A DNA stretch of 64,000 nt. It comes from Noviherbaspirillum saxi. Lineage in GTDB: Bacteria > Pseudomonadota > Gammaproteobacteria > Burkholderiales > Burkholderiaceae_D. The stretch spans positions 682,001-746,000 of the forward strand of contig NZ_QYUO01000001.1 of NCBI RefSeq assembly GCF_003591035.1. Reading direction: 5' to 3'. The translations under genes and the position numbers were made by a program. This document shows positions 29,770 through 37,090 of this stretch, piece after piece. Under the pieces are notes generated by a model. The model did no database searches and was not told the DNA's origin. It saw only the letters and a list, made by a program, of their open reading frames with translations. Positions within the stretch are counted from its first letter, which is position 1, and the number at the start of each line of letters is the position of its first letter.

Positions 29770-30138
29770 TCAAAACCCTTCGGAACGATCTTCCCCTGCC
29801 GACATCTCCCCGCTCACATGCTTCAAGGCTGCGCGCTTGTGGTCTTGCAGCTTGTCCTTGTGCCGGACAACCTGGCGATCCAGTTTGTCGATCAACCCGT
29901 CGATGGCGGCATACAGATTTTCCGCATAGTGATCCAGGTGGATGATATTGCCCTTCAAGCGCAGGTTCACTTCTGCGCGCTGTCGCTTGTCTTTCTCGGA
30001 CGGTTTTTCTATCCCGAGCACGACGGCAATATCGATGATTTGATCGAAGTGGCGGATAACACGGTCCAGCTTGTTCTCTACATATTCGCGCAGGGAAGGG
30101 CTGATATCAACGTGGTGTCCGGTAAGCAGTAGATTCAT
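29770..30138 (-). CDS. hpf: Ribosome hibernation promoting factor (HPF/RaiA family)
   Basis: This 122-aa protein begins MNLLLTGHHVDISPSLREYV, followed by conserved KLD.V.RHFDQIID and KR.RAEVNLRLKGN segments. It is the short HPF type that binds the 30S subunit and promotes 100S ribosome dimers in stationary phase. The start at 30138 has a GGAGCGA site 6 bp upstream. A longer frame to 30321 lacks family similarity. Normally hpf lies between rpoN and ptsN. Here it stands alone about 25 kb from ptsN, divergent from an SDR gene, so a second hpf elsewhere or a rearrangement is likely. Confidence 0.92.
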   Translation of the reverse strand: MNLLLTGHHVDISPSLREYVENKLDRVIRHFDQIIDIAVVLGIEKPSEKDKRQRAEVNLRLKGNIIHLDHYAENLYAAIDGLIDKLDRQVVRHKDKLQDHKRAALKHVSGEMSAGEDRSEGF

Positions 30139-30389
30139 CGAGGTCGCTCCTTGCAAATGGTTAATTGAATTGGTGTCGGTATGTGGTTCTCCGCGGCCGG
30201 CCTTACTTCCTTGAGACGTGTAGCCACGATGCAGGTTCACTATCGTCGATAGCGATAGAAAACGCCCCCACCCATCGACACTATGCGCCGACAGATTTAT
30301 TGGGTTGCTCGCGAAAATCATTTTCCGCTTACCATTAAAGTTTCTTTGCGGCTATTTATTCCCCTCCTTTTTGATTGTTTGCCATCACC

Positions 30390-31328
30390 ATGACTACACA
30401 TACGTCTTCTACTTCCGCTCAAATTCGCTTCGATGGTCAGGTCGCCATCGTGACAGGCGCGGGAGGCGGACTTGGACGCTCCCATGCCTTGCAACTGGCT
30501 GCGCGCGGCGCAAAAGTCGTTGTCAACGATCTCGGCGTTGCACGCGACGGATCGGGTAACGAACAATCCGCGGCGGAGCGCGTCGTTGCCGAAATCCGCG
30601 CAGCCGGCGGGCAGGCGATCGCGAGTGCCGCGTCCGTCACCGATCCGGCCGCCGTGCAGGAGATGGTCGAGCACACCATGCGCGAATGGGGACGTATCGA
30701 TATCCTGGTGAACAATGCCGGCTTCCTGCGCGATAAGAGCTTTTCAAAGATGAGTATCGAGGATTTTCGCGCGATCGTCGATGTGCATTTGATGGGTGCA
30801 GTGCATTGCACCAAGGCAGTATGGGAAATCATGAAGCAGCAGAACTACGGCCGCATCGTGATGACCACGTCATCGTCCGGCCTGTTCGGCAATTTTGGTC
30901 AGGCCAACTACGGCGCGGCCAAGATGGCGCTGGTTGGCCTGATGCAGACGCTCGGTATCGAAGGCGAGAAATACGGCATCCGCGTCAATTGCCTGGCGCC
31001 GACTGCGGCGACGCGCATGACGGAAGACTTGATGAGTGCCGAAGTGCTCGCCCAGTTGACGCCGGAAAGCGTGACTCCGGGCATGCTCTACCTGGTGTCC
31101 GCCGACGCGCCGACCAAGACCGTGCTGTGTGCCGGTGCAGGCACGTTCTCGCGTTCCAGCATCACGCTGAGCGATGGCGTGCATATCGGGGGCCGTCCCG
31201 ATGCGGTTGAACTGCTGGTTGCGAACCTCGATAAACTCCATGACCGGAGCGGCGAAATCGTCCCGGTCGCGGGTCATCAGCAGGGACAGATGGAAGTGAC
31301 GAAGGCGCTGCAAGCCAGGGCCCAATAA
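30390..31328 (+). CDS. SDR-family oxidoreductase (3-hydroxyacyl-CoA dehydrogenase-like)
   Basis: This 312-aa short-chain dehydrogenase is longer than the usual 250 residues. NAD(P)-binding TGAGGGLG lies at 22-29, the NNAG motif follows, and the catalytic Ser and YGAAK (Tyr-x-x-x-Lys) are in SSSGLFGNFGQANYGAAK. The N-terminal half, including VVVNDLG.ARDGSG, resembles the SDR module of multifunctional peroxisomal beta-oxidation enzyme type 2. A 3-hydroxyacyl-CoA substrate is therefore plausible but not proven. The C-terminal 60 residues extend beyond the SDR core. It is divergent from hpf. Confidence 0.85.
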   Translation: MTTHTSSTSAQIRFDGQVAIVTGAGGGLGRSHALQLAARGAKVVVNDLGVARDGSGNEQSAAERVVAEIRAAGGQAIASAASVTDPAAVQEMVEHTMREWGRIDILVNNAGFLRDKSFSKMSIEDFRAIVDVHLMGAVHCTKAVWEIMKQQNYGRIVMTTSSSGLFGNFGQANYGAAKMALVGLMQTLGIEGEKYGIRVNCLAPTAATRMTEDLMSAEVLAQLTPESVTPGMLYLVSADAPTKTVLCAGAGTFSRSSITLSDGVHIGGRPDAVELLVANLDKLHDRSGEIVPVAGHQQGQMEVTKALQARAQ

Positions 31329-31355
31329 GCACGATAAGCCGCGACGTGACGCGGT

Positions 31356-32249
31356 TTATCGCTCGCCGCCTTCGGTGAGATAAGCCACCAGTTGCCTGGC
31401 CTGTGCGGAAAGCTTGTCGAGACTGCGTACGCACAGGCGCAACTCGCGGGTTGCCCAGGCATCGTCCAGTGCGACGATGGCGGTCGGCGTGCCGACGCTA
31501 TGCCGGATCGCCGCCGCTTCCGGCAGGATCGCCACCCCGACGCCTTGTGCGACCAATTGGGCAATCGCGAAAAAACCGGGCGCCCGCACCCGGACCGTCA
31601 GCGGTTTGCCCAGCATCGTCGCCATGTCTTCCACGAAGCGCTGCAATGCCCGTTCGGCCGGCATGCCGACAAAGGCAAAGCCCAGTGCTTCACGCAACAT
31701 GCAATGGCCGAGTTTGGCCAAAGGATTGGCTTGCGGAACAAACAAGACAAGGCGGTCGTGCCGAAACGGTAACGACACGATCCCTTCCAACGGCAGATTG
31801 CCGTCAAGTACGCCGACATCGGTTTCCTCCGCCAGCAACGCCCGGATGATGTGCTGGCTGGGAAGCTCATCGATCTGCAAATCGACTTCAGGAAAATCAT
31901 TCAGGAAAGGCCCCAGCGCAGGCGGCAGGAAGGTGCTGTTCGCCACCGTGTTGGCTGCCAGACGAATCTGGACGCGTTGCTGGCCTGTGAGCGCTGCCAG
32001 CGCGTCGCCCAGCTGCTGCGATTCCGTGACTACCCGGCGTGCATGGTCCAGTGCGATACGGCCTGCCGGCGTCGGCGTCATGCCATCCGCGTGCCGCACA
32101 AATAGCGTGATTCCGATCCTGTGCTCAAGAAGGCGCAGGCGGTTGCTGGCCGCCGACAATGCGATCGGGAATGCCGCCGCCGCGCGGCTCAGGCTGCCGG
32201 CTTCCGCGATGGCAATCAATAAACGCAAATCGGTCAGATCGAAATGCAT
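31356..32249 (-). CDS. LysR-family transcriptional regulator
   Basis: This 297-aa LTTR has an N-terminal HTH (LRLLIAIAEAGSLSRAAAAFPIALSAASNRLRLLE, about 8-45) and an effector domain from about residue 90. It is distinct from the other LysR gene at 26933. It is divergent from an EamA transporter gene across 96 bp, so it probably controls the transporter pair there. It ends 27 bp from the convergent end of the SDR gene. Confidence 0.9.
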   Translation of the reverse strand: MHFDLTDLRLLIAIAEAGSLSRAAAAFPIALSAASNRLRLLEHRIGITLFVRHADGMTPTPAGRIALDHARRVVTESQQLGDALAALTGQQRVQIRLAANTVANSTFLPPALGPFLNDFPEVDLQIDELPSQHIIRALLAEETDVGVLDGNLPLEGIVSLPFRHDRLVLFVPQANPLAKLGHCMLREALGFAFVGMPAERALQRFVEDMATMLGKPLTVRVRAPGFFAIAQLVAQGVGVAILPEAAAIRHSVGTPTAIVALDDAWATRELRLCVRSLDKLSAQARQLVAYLTEGGER

Positions 32250-32345
32250 GTTTTCTTCGTACGCGAAGGCTATCTACAGGAAATACGCATTTTATCAAGC
32301 CAGACTTCGCGCCAGAATAAGGAAAACAGAGTAACTGGAATCAAT

Positions 32346-33335
32346 ATGTCTGAAATTGTGCAAAACAAGCCAGCCATGGTCGATATCGCCGCGCGATGGG
32401 CGGCAGATGGTCGCTTATACGCCGTGCTGGCGGCCGCCGGCTTTTCGCTCAAGGCGGTCTTCGTCAAGCTCGCCTATGCTGCCCACCCGGTCGAACCGCT
32501 GACGCTGCTGGCCCTGCGCATGGCATTTGCGTTGCCTTTGTTTCTATGGCTGATCTGGAAAAGCCGGACGCCCGGAACGCAGCCCTTGTCGCGCGGCGAC
32601 GTAACGCGGGTCTGGGTACTGGCGCTGCTCGGCTACTATCTGTCCAGTCTGTTCGATTTCCATGGACTGACCTATATCACCGCCGGTCTCGAGCGCCTGA
32701 TTTTGTATCTCTATCCAACGATGGTGCTGCTGTTCGACGCCTGCCGCACCCGCCGCGCGCCGTCGGCACGTGCATGGCAAGCGATGTTGATCTGCTATGT
32801 GGGACTGGGGATTGCGGTTAGCCACGACCTGCAGCAAGCAGGGGCGGGCACCGACGTGTTGACCGGCGCAGCATGGGTATTTGCCAGTGCGTTGACTTAC
32901 GCACTGTATTACCTCGGTACCGGCGACCTGGTAAAGCGCATTGGTTCGATGCGGCTCGCCGGACTGGCAGGAAGTGCATCCTGCGTGCTGGTGCTCGGCC
33001 ACTTTCTGCTGTTCGGCCATCCGCTCAGCCTGCCGCAATTGCCGATGCCCGTGTTCACCTGGTCGCTCCTGATGGCCGTGCTTTCGACCGCCTTGCCGAT
33101 TTACTGGCTGTCGCTCGCGATCCAGCGTCTTGGCGCCGCGCAGGCGGCAGCGGTCGGCACCCTGGGTCCGGTATTGACCGTGTTCGCCGCTTGGGCATTG
33201 CTGGGAGAAACCTTGTCTGCGCTCCAGTTGGCCGGACTGGCGCTGGTGATGTTGGGGGTCACCCGGCTTAAGCCGAAGCAGGACGCCGCTGCGGCAACGG
33301 CGGTGCGCACCGAACTCAAGGCCAGCCAGTCATGA
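32346..33335 (+). CDS. EamA-family (DMT superfamily) transporter
   Basis: This 329-aa polytopic protein has about ten hydrophobic segments in two EamA repeats (about 15-150 and 170-310). The first includes GFSLKAVFVKLAY and the second ends with GALLLG-type segments AWALLGETLSALQLAGLALVM. It is probably an exporter or importer of a small metabolite. The ATG at 32346 is favoured; a further methionine lies ten codons in. Its stop overlaps the start of the TauE-like gene by 4 bp (ATGA), which indicates translational coupling. Confidence 0.88.
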   Translation: MSEIVQNKPAMVDIAARWAADGRLYAVLAAAGFSLKAVFVKLAYAAHPVEPLTLLALRMAFALPLFLWLIWKSRTPGTQPLSRGDVTRVWVLALLGYYLSSLFDFHGLTYITAGLERLILYLYPTMVLLFDACRTRRAPSARAWQAMLICYVGLGIAVSHDLQQAGAGTDVLTGAAWVFASALTYALYYLGTGDLVKRIGSMRLAGLAGSASCVLVLGHFLLFGHPLSLPQLPMPVFTWSLLMAVLSTALPIYWLSLAIQRLGAAQAAAVGTLGPVLTVFAAWALLGETLSALQLAGLALVMLGVTRLKPKQDAAAATAVRTELKASQS

Positions 33336-34081
33336 GCGAAGGCCTGTTCTGGCTCAATGCCGCGATCGCCGCGACCTTCCTGCTGGCGGGCTTCGTCAAG
33401 GGCGTGATCGGGCTGGGTCTGCCGACGGTCGCAATCGGCCTGCTCGGCCTGGTCATGACGCCGGTACAGGCCGTGTCGCTGCTGGTCGTGCCTTCGCTGG
33501 TCACGAATATCTGGCAGTTGCTGGCCGGCCCCCGCATCCTTCCCTTGCTGCGCCGGCTGTGGACGATGCTGCTCGGTTTTTGTGCCGGCACCTGCTTCAG
33601 CGCAGTTGCGCTTGATCCTGGCGCCAGCGAAAGAAACAGCATGCTGCTCGGCGTTGCGCTGATCGCCTATGCAATCGTCGGTTTGAGCAAAAAACGCTTT
33701 TCGGTGCCCGCGCATGCCGAGACCTGGTTATCGCCGCTCGTCGGTGCGCTCACCGGTGTGGTTGCCACCGCAACCGGCGTTTTCGTGCTGCCCGCCGTGC
33801 CTTATTTGCAGGCGCTCGATCTGGACAAGGAAGAACTGGTGCAGGCGCTTGGATTGTCCTTTACGGTGTCGACGCTAGGACTGGCTGCGGTGCTCGCGGT
33901 GCAGGGCAATTTCCAGATGTCGGTCGCCGGTGCATCGCTGGCCTCGCTGCTGCCCGCGCTATGCGGCATGCTGCTCGGCCAAGCGGTGCGCACGCGGGTG
34001 CGCGCCGAAACCTTCCGGCGCTGTTTCTTCATCGGCTTGCTGGCGCTCGGCGTCCATCTGGCGTGGCGCTTCGCCGGTTAA
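33332..34081 (+). CDS. TauE/SafE-family (sulfite exporter-type) membrane protein
   Basis: This 249-aa membrane protein has eight hydrophobic segments. The N-terminal LLAGFVKGVIGLGLPTVA and central LVGALTGVVATATGVFVLPAVPYLQ match the two repeat signatures of the TauE/SafE family. Relatives move sulfite, sulfoacetate or other organosulfonates; the substrate here is unknown. It overlaps the EamA gene by 4 bp and is probably cotranslated with it. It ends 12 bp from the convergent anti-sigma gene. Confidence 0.9.
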   Translation: MSEGLFWLNAAIAATFLLAGFVKGVIGLGLPTVAIGLLGLVMTPVQAVSLLVVPSLVTNIWQLLAGPRILPLLRRLWTMLLGFCAGTCFSAVALDPGASERNSMLLGVALIAYAIVGLSKKRFSVPAHAETWLSPLVGALTGVVATATGVFVLPAVPYLQALDLDKEELVQALGLSFTVSTLGLAAVLAVQGNFQMSVAGASLASLLPALCGMLLGQAVRTRVRAETFRRCFFIGLLALGVHLAWRFAG

Positions 34082-34093
34082 TGGCGCGTCTCG

Positions 34094-34825
34094 TTAGATC
34101 GGCAGCCAGGCGCCCGTGTAGATCACCGGTCCGCTCGGCGCATTCGGATTCGGCGAACCGCCCTTCGGCTCCAGGCTGATCGCCAGCACCGGGATCGATT
34201 CCGGCGTCGCGTTATCCGGCAGGGGCAGGGTCACCGTGCCATCGGCGGCCACCAGGCCCAGCGAGCGCGGTGCACCCTGTTTCGGCACCGCCCACAATTC
34301 CAGGCTCTTGTCCGCCGCGATCGCCTGCTGCGCAATGACTTTCACTGTCAGGCGCCGGCGCTTCGCATCGCCGGTAATCACCATCATCGGCTGCGCCTTG
34401 TCGTTCGCCAGTGTCGCGACATAGGACGTGGTCGGCGCCGATGTATCCGGCAACCTGGTCAGCAGCACCGTGAGAAGGATGGTCGCCAGCGCAGTGGATG
34501 CCATCCCGAGTCCGCGCCAGAAGCTGAGGTCTTCGCGCAGGCCGAGCCAGAAAGAACGGCGCGACTGATTGACCCGCACACTGCGCAGATCCAGCTGTTT
34601 TTCAATCGATTGCCAGACCTGTGCGGATGGCGCGACAGCGGGCGCGAATTCGGCCAGCGGATTAAGCCGGTCCTGCCATTCGGCGACCGCGCGCTGCAAT
34701 ACCGCGTCCTCGCGCAGCCAGGTTTCGAAACGACGGCGTGCTCCGCTGCGCAAGGTGCCCAATACGTATTCGGATGCCAGTTTTTCGCGCAATGTGTCGT
34801 TGTGCCGGAGTTGCTGGAGATTCAT
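34094..34825 (-). CDS. Anti-sigma factor, RskA/SigK-type
   Basis: This 243-aa protein has an N-terminal cytoplasmic anti-sigma segment (about 1-110, with ASEYVLGTL...R and W..RL.PLA). One transmembrane helix lies near 120-145, and a C-terminal RskA-like domain follows, with LELWAVP.....P.SLG and FAISLEP-like strands. This is the layout of membrane anti-sigma-K factors. The ATG at 34825 overlaps the sigma factor stop (ATGA), so the two are coupled. It likely holds the ECF sigma factor inactive until an envelope or oxidative signal. A zinc-binding HxxxCxxC motif is absent. Confidence 0.9.
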   Translation of the reverse strand: MNLQQLRHNDTLREKLASEYVLGTLRSGARRRFETWLREDAVLQRAVAEWQDRLNPLAEFAPAVAPSAQVWQSIEKQLDLRSVRVNQSRRSFWLGLREDLSFWRGLGMASTALATILLTVLLTRLPDTSAPTTSYVATLANDKAQPMMVITGDAKRRRLTVKVIAQQAIAADKSLELWAVPKQGAPRSLGLVAADGTVTLPLPDNATPESIPVLAISLEPKGGSPNPNAPSGPVIYTGAWLPI

Positions 34826-35406
34826 GCACCCTCCAGCTTTGACAGGCAAAGACGCAGGCGTTCAAGGCCGCGGCGTATCCAGGTCTTGACGGTGCCGAGC
34901 GGAAGTTTCATCTGATCCGCAACTTCGCTGTGCGACAGGTCGTGGTAGAACGCAAGCGCGATCGCCTGTCGGTGCAAGCCTTCCAGACGTGAAAAGCACT
35001 TTGCCAATGCCTTTGCATCGCTGCTGAGCTGCAGCGCCTCGATAGGCGTCGGATTGGGGCTTTCCAGTGCTTCCATCACGTCTTTGTCAAAGTTGTCCGC
35101 GTCGATCTCAACGGTGGCGTCAAGACGGCGCAGCATGTCGAAAGTCTTGTTGCGTACGATGGTGGTCATCCACGTCATCGGCGCAGCAAGGGCAGGTTGG
35201 TAACTGGCAGCGTTGTTCCAGATGTTAACGAAACTTTCTTGCAAAACTTCTTCCGCCAGTTCCCTCTTGTTCAATATACGCAGCGTGAAGCCAAACAGTT
35301 TCGCTGAAGTAGCGTCATACAGTGAACGAAATGCAACGGGGTCCCGGCGTGCAACGTCGGCAAGCCATGTTTTCAGCTGCGCGGTGGTGAGTTCGTCAGT
35401 TGCCAA
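34822..35406 (-). CDS. ECF RNA polymerase sigma factor, SigK-like
   Basis: This 194-aa group 4 sigma factor has region 2 at about 25-95 (LYD.TSAKLFGFTLRIL, WMTTIVRNKTFDMLR). Region 4 is at about 130-190 (LEGLHRQAIALAFYHDLSHSEVADQMKLPLGTVKTWIRRG). It pairs with the adjacent RskA-type anti-sigma factor. The frame begins with TTG at 35406. The in-frame codons upstream reach a stop within four codons and no ATG lies near the true N-terminus, so TTG initiation is likely. Confidence 0.92.
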   Translation of the reverse strand: MATDELTTAQLKTWLADVARRDPVAFRSLYDATSAKLFGFTLRILNKRELAEEVLQESFVNIWNNAASYQPALAAPMTWMTTIVRNKTFDMLRRLDATVEIDADNFDKDVMEALESPNPTPIEALQLSSDAKALAKCFSRLEGLHRQAIALAFYHDLSHSEVADQMKLPLGTVKTWIRRGLERLRLCLSKLEGA

Positions 35407-35629
35407 GGTTTGGTCCGTTCATAGTGAGCTGCAAGATATTTGGTACAGTATGCGGCGATTATAGTATGGACAAGTTTTTAGCTGATTTTCGGCAACCGAT
35501 TTCCTGGCAAATGCGGACGTTACAGGCTAAATGGCGGTGATATCAATCCGATTCAATCGGACCGCTATCATCCTATATTGCGCCGCACGATATAAAAAGC
35601 ACGCCCACGCTATAAAATGTCGATGCTTA
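35407..35629. other. Intergenic region between the sigma factor gene and hslR
   Basis: The gap between the divergent sigma and hslR genes is about 396 bp in all. On the minus strand TATAAT is found at 35458-35463, about 52 bp before the TTG start, a possible promoter of the sigma operon. A perfect 7-bp dyad with a 1-bp centre, TCCGATT-C-AATCGGA, lies at 35547-35561 and could be an operator. I see no gene here. The rest of the gap is filled by the long palindrome at 35630-35786. Confidence 0.4.
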
Positions 35630-35786
35630 GGCGCCGCGCAGGAATAACGTGTGCAATTTGGCGGACGTGGCGGGATGCGCGGCAAGGCGGGAGGAGGAGT
35701 CATAGCGAGCTATGGCGACGACGAGCAACGCCGCAGCGCGCCCGCTACGGCCAGCAAAATTGTGCAAGTTATTCCTGCGCGGTGCC
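35630..35786. repeat. 157-nt long imperfect palindrome upstream of hslR
   Basis: The left arm from 35630 pairs with the right arm ending at 35786: the outer 19 positions pair without a break (one G-T) and the next eleven contain one mismatch. After a mismatched zone, pairing resumes near 35667-35674 with 35741-35748. At the very centre, CATAGC (35701-35706) and GCTATG (35709-35714) pair around GA. As RNA it would fold into a single long hairpin ending 20 bp before the hslR start. It has no coding potential that I trust and looks like a mobile or dispersed palindromic element. Confidence 0.8.
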
Positions 35787-35805
35787 TTACATGCATATAC
35801 AGATG

Positions 35806-36177
35806 ATGTCAGATTCCGTCCGCGTTGATAAATGGCTTTGGGCCGCTCGTTTTTTCAAGACACGTTCTTTGGCCACCGATGCCGTCGACGGGGGCAAGGT
35901 GCGCCTGAATGGCGAGCGCGTCAAGCCGGCGCGAGGGGTAAAACCCGGCGATATGCTGGAAATCGACAATGGTTCGACCGAGTGGGAAGTCACGGTGAAG
36001 GATCTAGCCGACAAGCGCGGCTCGGCGGCCATTGCCCAGACGCTGTACCAGGAAACCGAACGCAGCATTGCCGAACGCGACCAAAAAGCAGAACAAAGAA
36101 AATTCTTCCGCGAGCCGGGCGAAACCATCAAGGGCCGGCCAACCAAACGAGACAGGCGGCAAATCGACAAGTTTTGA
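35806..36177 (+). CDS. hslR: Heat-shock protein 15 (S4-domain RNA-binding protein HslR)
   Basis: This 123-aa protein begins MSDSVRVDKWLWAARFFKTRS, the S4 RNA-binding domain of Hsp15. The conserved GGKVRLNGERVKPARGVKPGD follows. A basic, glutamine- and arginine-rich tail ends in RPTKRDRRQIDKF. Hsp15 binds free 50S subunits that still carry a nascent peptidyl-tRNA after heat shock and helps recycle them. Start is uncertain: in-frame ATGs at 35791, 35803 and 35806 all lack a strong ribosome-binding site. I choose the one matching the family N-terminus. The long palindrome lies directly upstream. Confidence 0.9.
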   Translation: MSDSVRVDKWLWAARFFKTRSLATDAVDGGKVRLNGERVKPARGVKPGDMLEIDNGSTEWEVTVKDLADKRGSAAIAQTLYQETERSIAERDQKAEQRKFFREPGETIKGRPTKRDRRQIDKF

Positions 36178-36365
36178 ACCGGAAACTGACTGGTTGACGT
36201 CCCGCTTCCACGCTCTGCTCGCATGGCGTTTTTTGCTGCAGTGCATAACTAGAATCGTCACTCTAAGTTCCTGTTTGACATTTATACTTCGGTAGATAAT
36301 AGTACGAGCGTTCGCTTCAGGTTATTCGCCGTGCTGGGTTTTGAATATTTTGATAGGGCACTTCC

Positions 36366-37064
36366 GTGGCAACCAACATGAATGACTCGAGTACAAAACT
36401 AATGCGCAAAGGCGAACTTACCCGTGCTGCGATCCTGGATGTGGCGCTTGATCTGGCCAGCCGTGACGGATTGGAAGGCCTCACCATCGGTCTGCTTGCA
36501 GACAAGATGAACATGAGTAAGTCGGGTGTGTTCGCGCATTTCGGATCGCGCGAAGATTTGCAGATCGAAGTCGTCAAGTTGTATCACCACCATTTCGAAC
36601 AGGAAGTGTTTTATCCCAGCATGAAGGAGCCGCGCGGCTTGCCCCGTCTGAAGGGCATGTTTGCCCGCTGGGTCAAGCGCGTATCGGTGGAAATCGCTTC
36701 CGGCTGCATCTACATCAGCGGTGCCGTCGAGTACGACGACCGCCCGGGTGCGATCCGCGAAGAGTTGGCCGGTATGGTGCGCGCATGGAAAAACGCACTG
36801 CGCCGCTGCGTGGTGCAAACCATCGAGATGGGCCATTTGGCAGCCGATACCGATCCGGATCAATTGGTCTTCGAAACGTACGGTTTAATCTTAGCGTTGC
36901 ACCACGATGCGCGTTTCCTGAAGTTGCCCGGCAGCGTCAATCGCGCCGAAGTCGGGTTCGAACGCCTGATCAAGAGTTATCAACCCCAGCAGTCCGCCGT
37001 GCAATCAGGGCATGAAGCGGCTGCAAAACCGAACCCCAAATCCGCTGTCAAGAAAACAGCCTAA
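36366..37064 (+). CDS. TetR/AcrR-family transcriptional regulator
   Basis: This 232-aa regulator has an N-terminal TetR HTH (about 18-65: RAAILDVALDLASRDGLEGLTIG...MNMSKSGVFAHFGSREDL) and a C-terminal ligand domain. It lies 26 bp before the acyl-CoA dehydrogenase gene. In that position TetR proteins usually repress fatty-acid degradation and are released by acyl-CoA, as FadR/PsrA do. The frame starts with GTG at 36366 behind an AGGG site, or with ATG at 36378, which has no site. The last 25 residues are low complexity. Confidence 0.9.
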   Translation: MATNMNDSSTKLMRKGELTRAAILDVALDLASRDGLEGLTIGLLADKMNMSKSGVFAHFGSREDLQIEVVKLYHHHFEQEVFYPSMKEPRGLPRLKGMFARWVKRVSVEIASGCIYISGAVEYDDRPGAIREELAGMVRAWKNALRRCVVQTIEMGHLAADTDPDQLVFETYGLILALHHDARFLKLPGSVNRAEVGFERLIKSYQPQQSAVQSGHEAAAKPNPKSAVKKTA

Positions 37065-37090
37065 TCGTTTAGCCGTCAGGAGAAATAACC

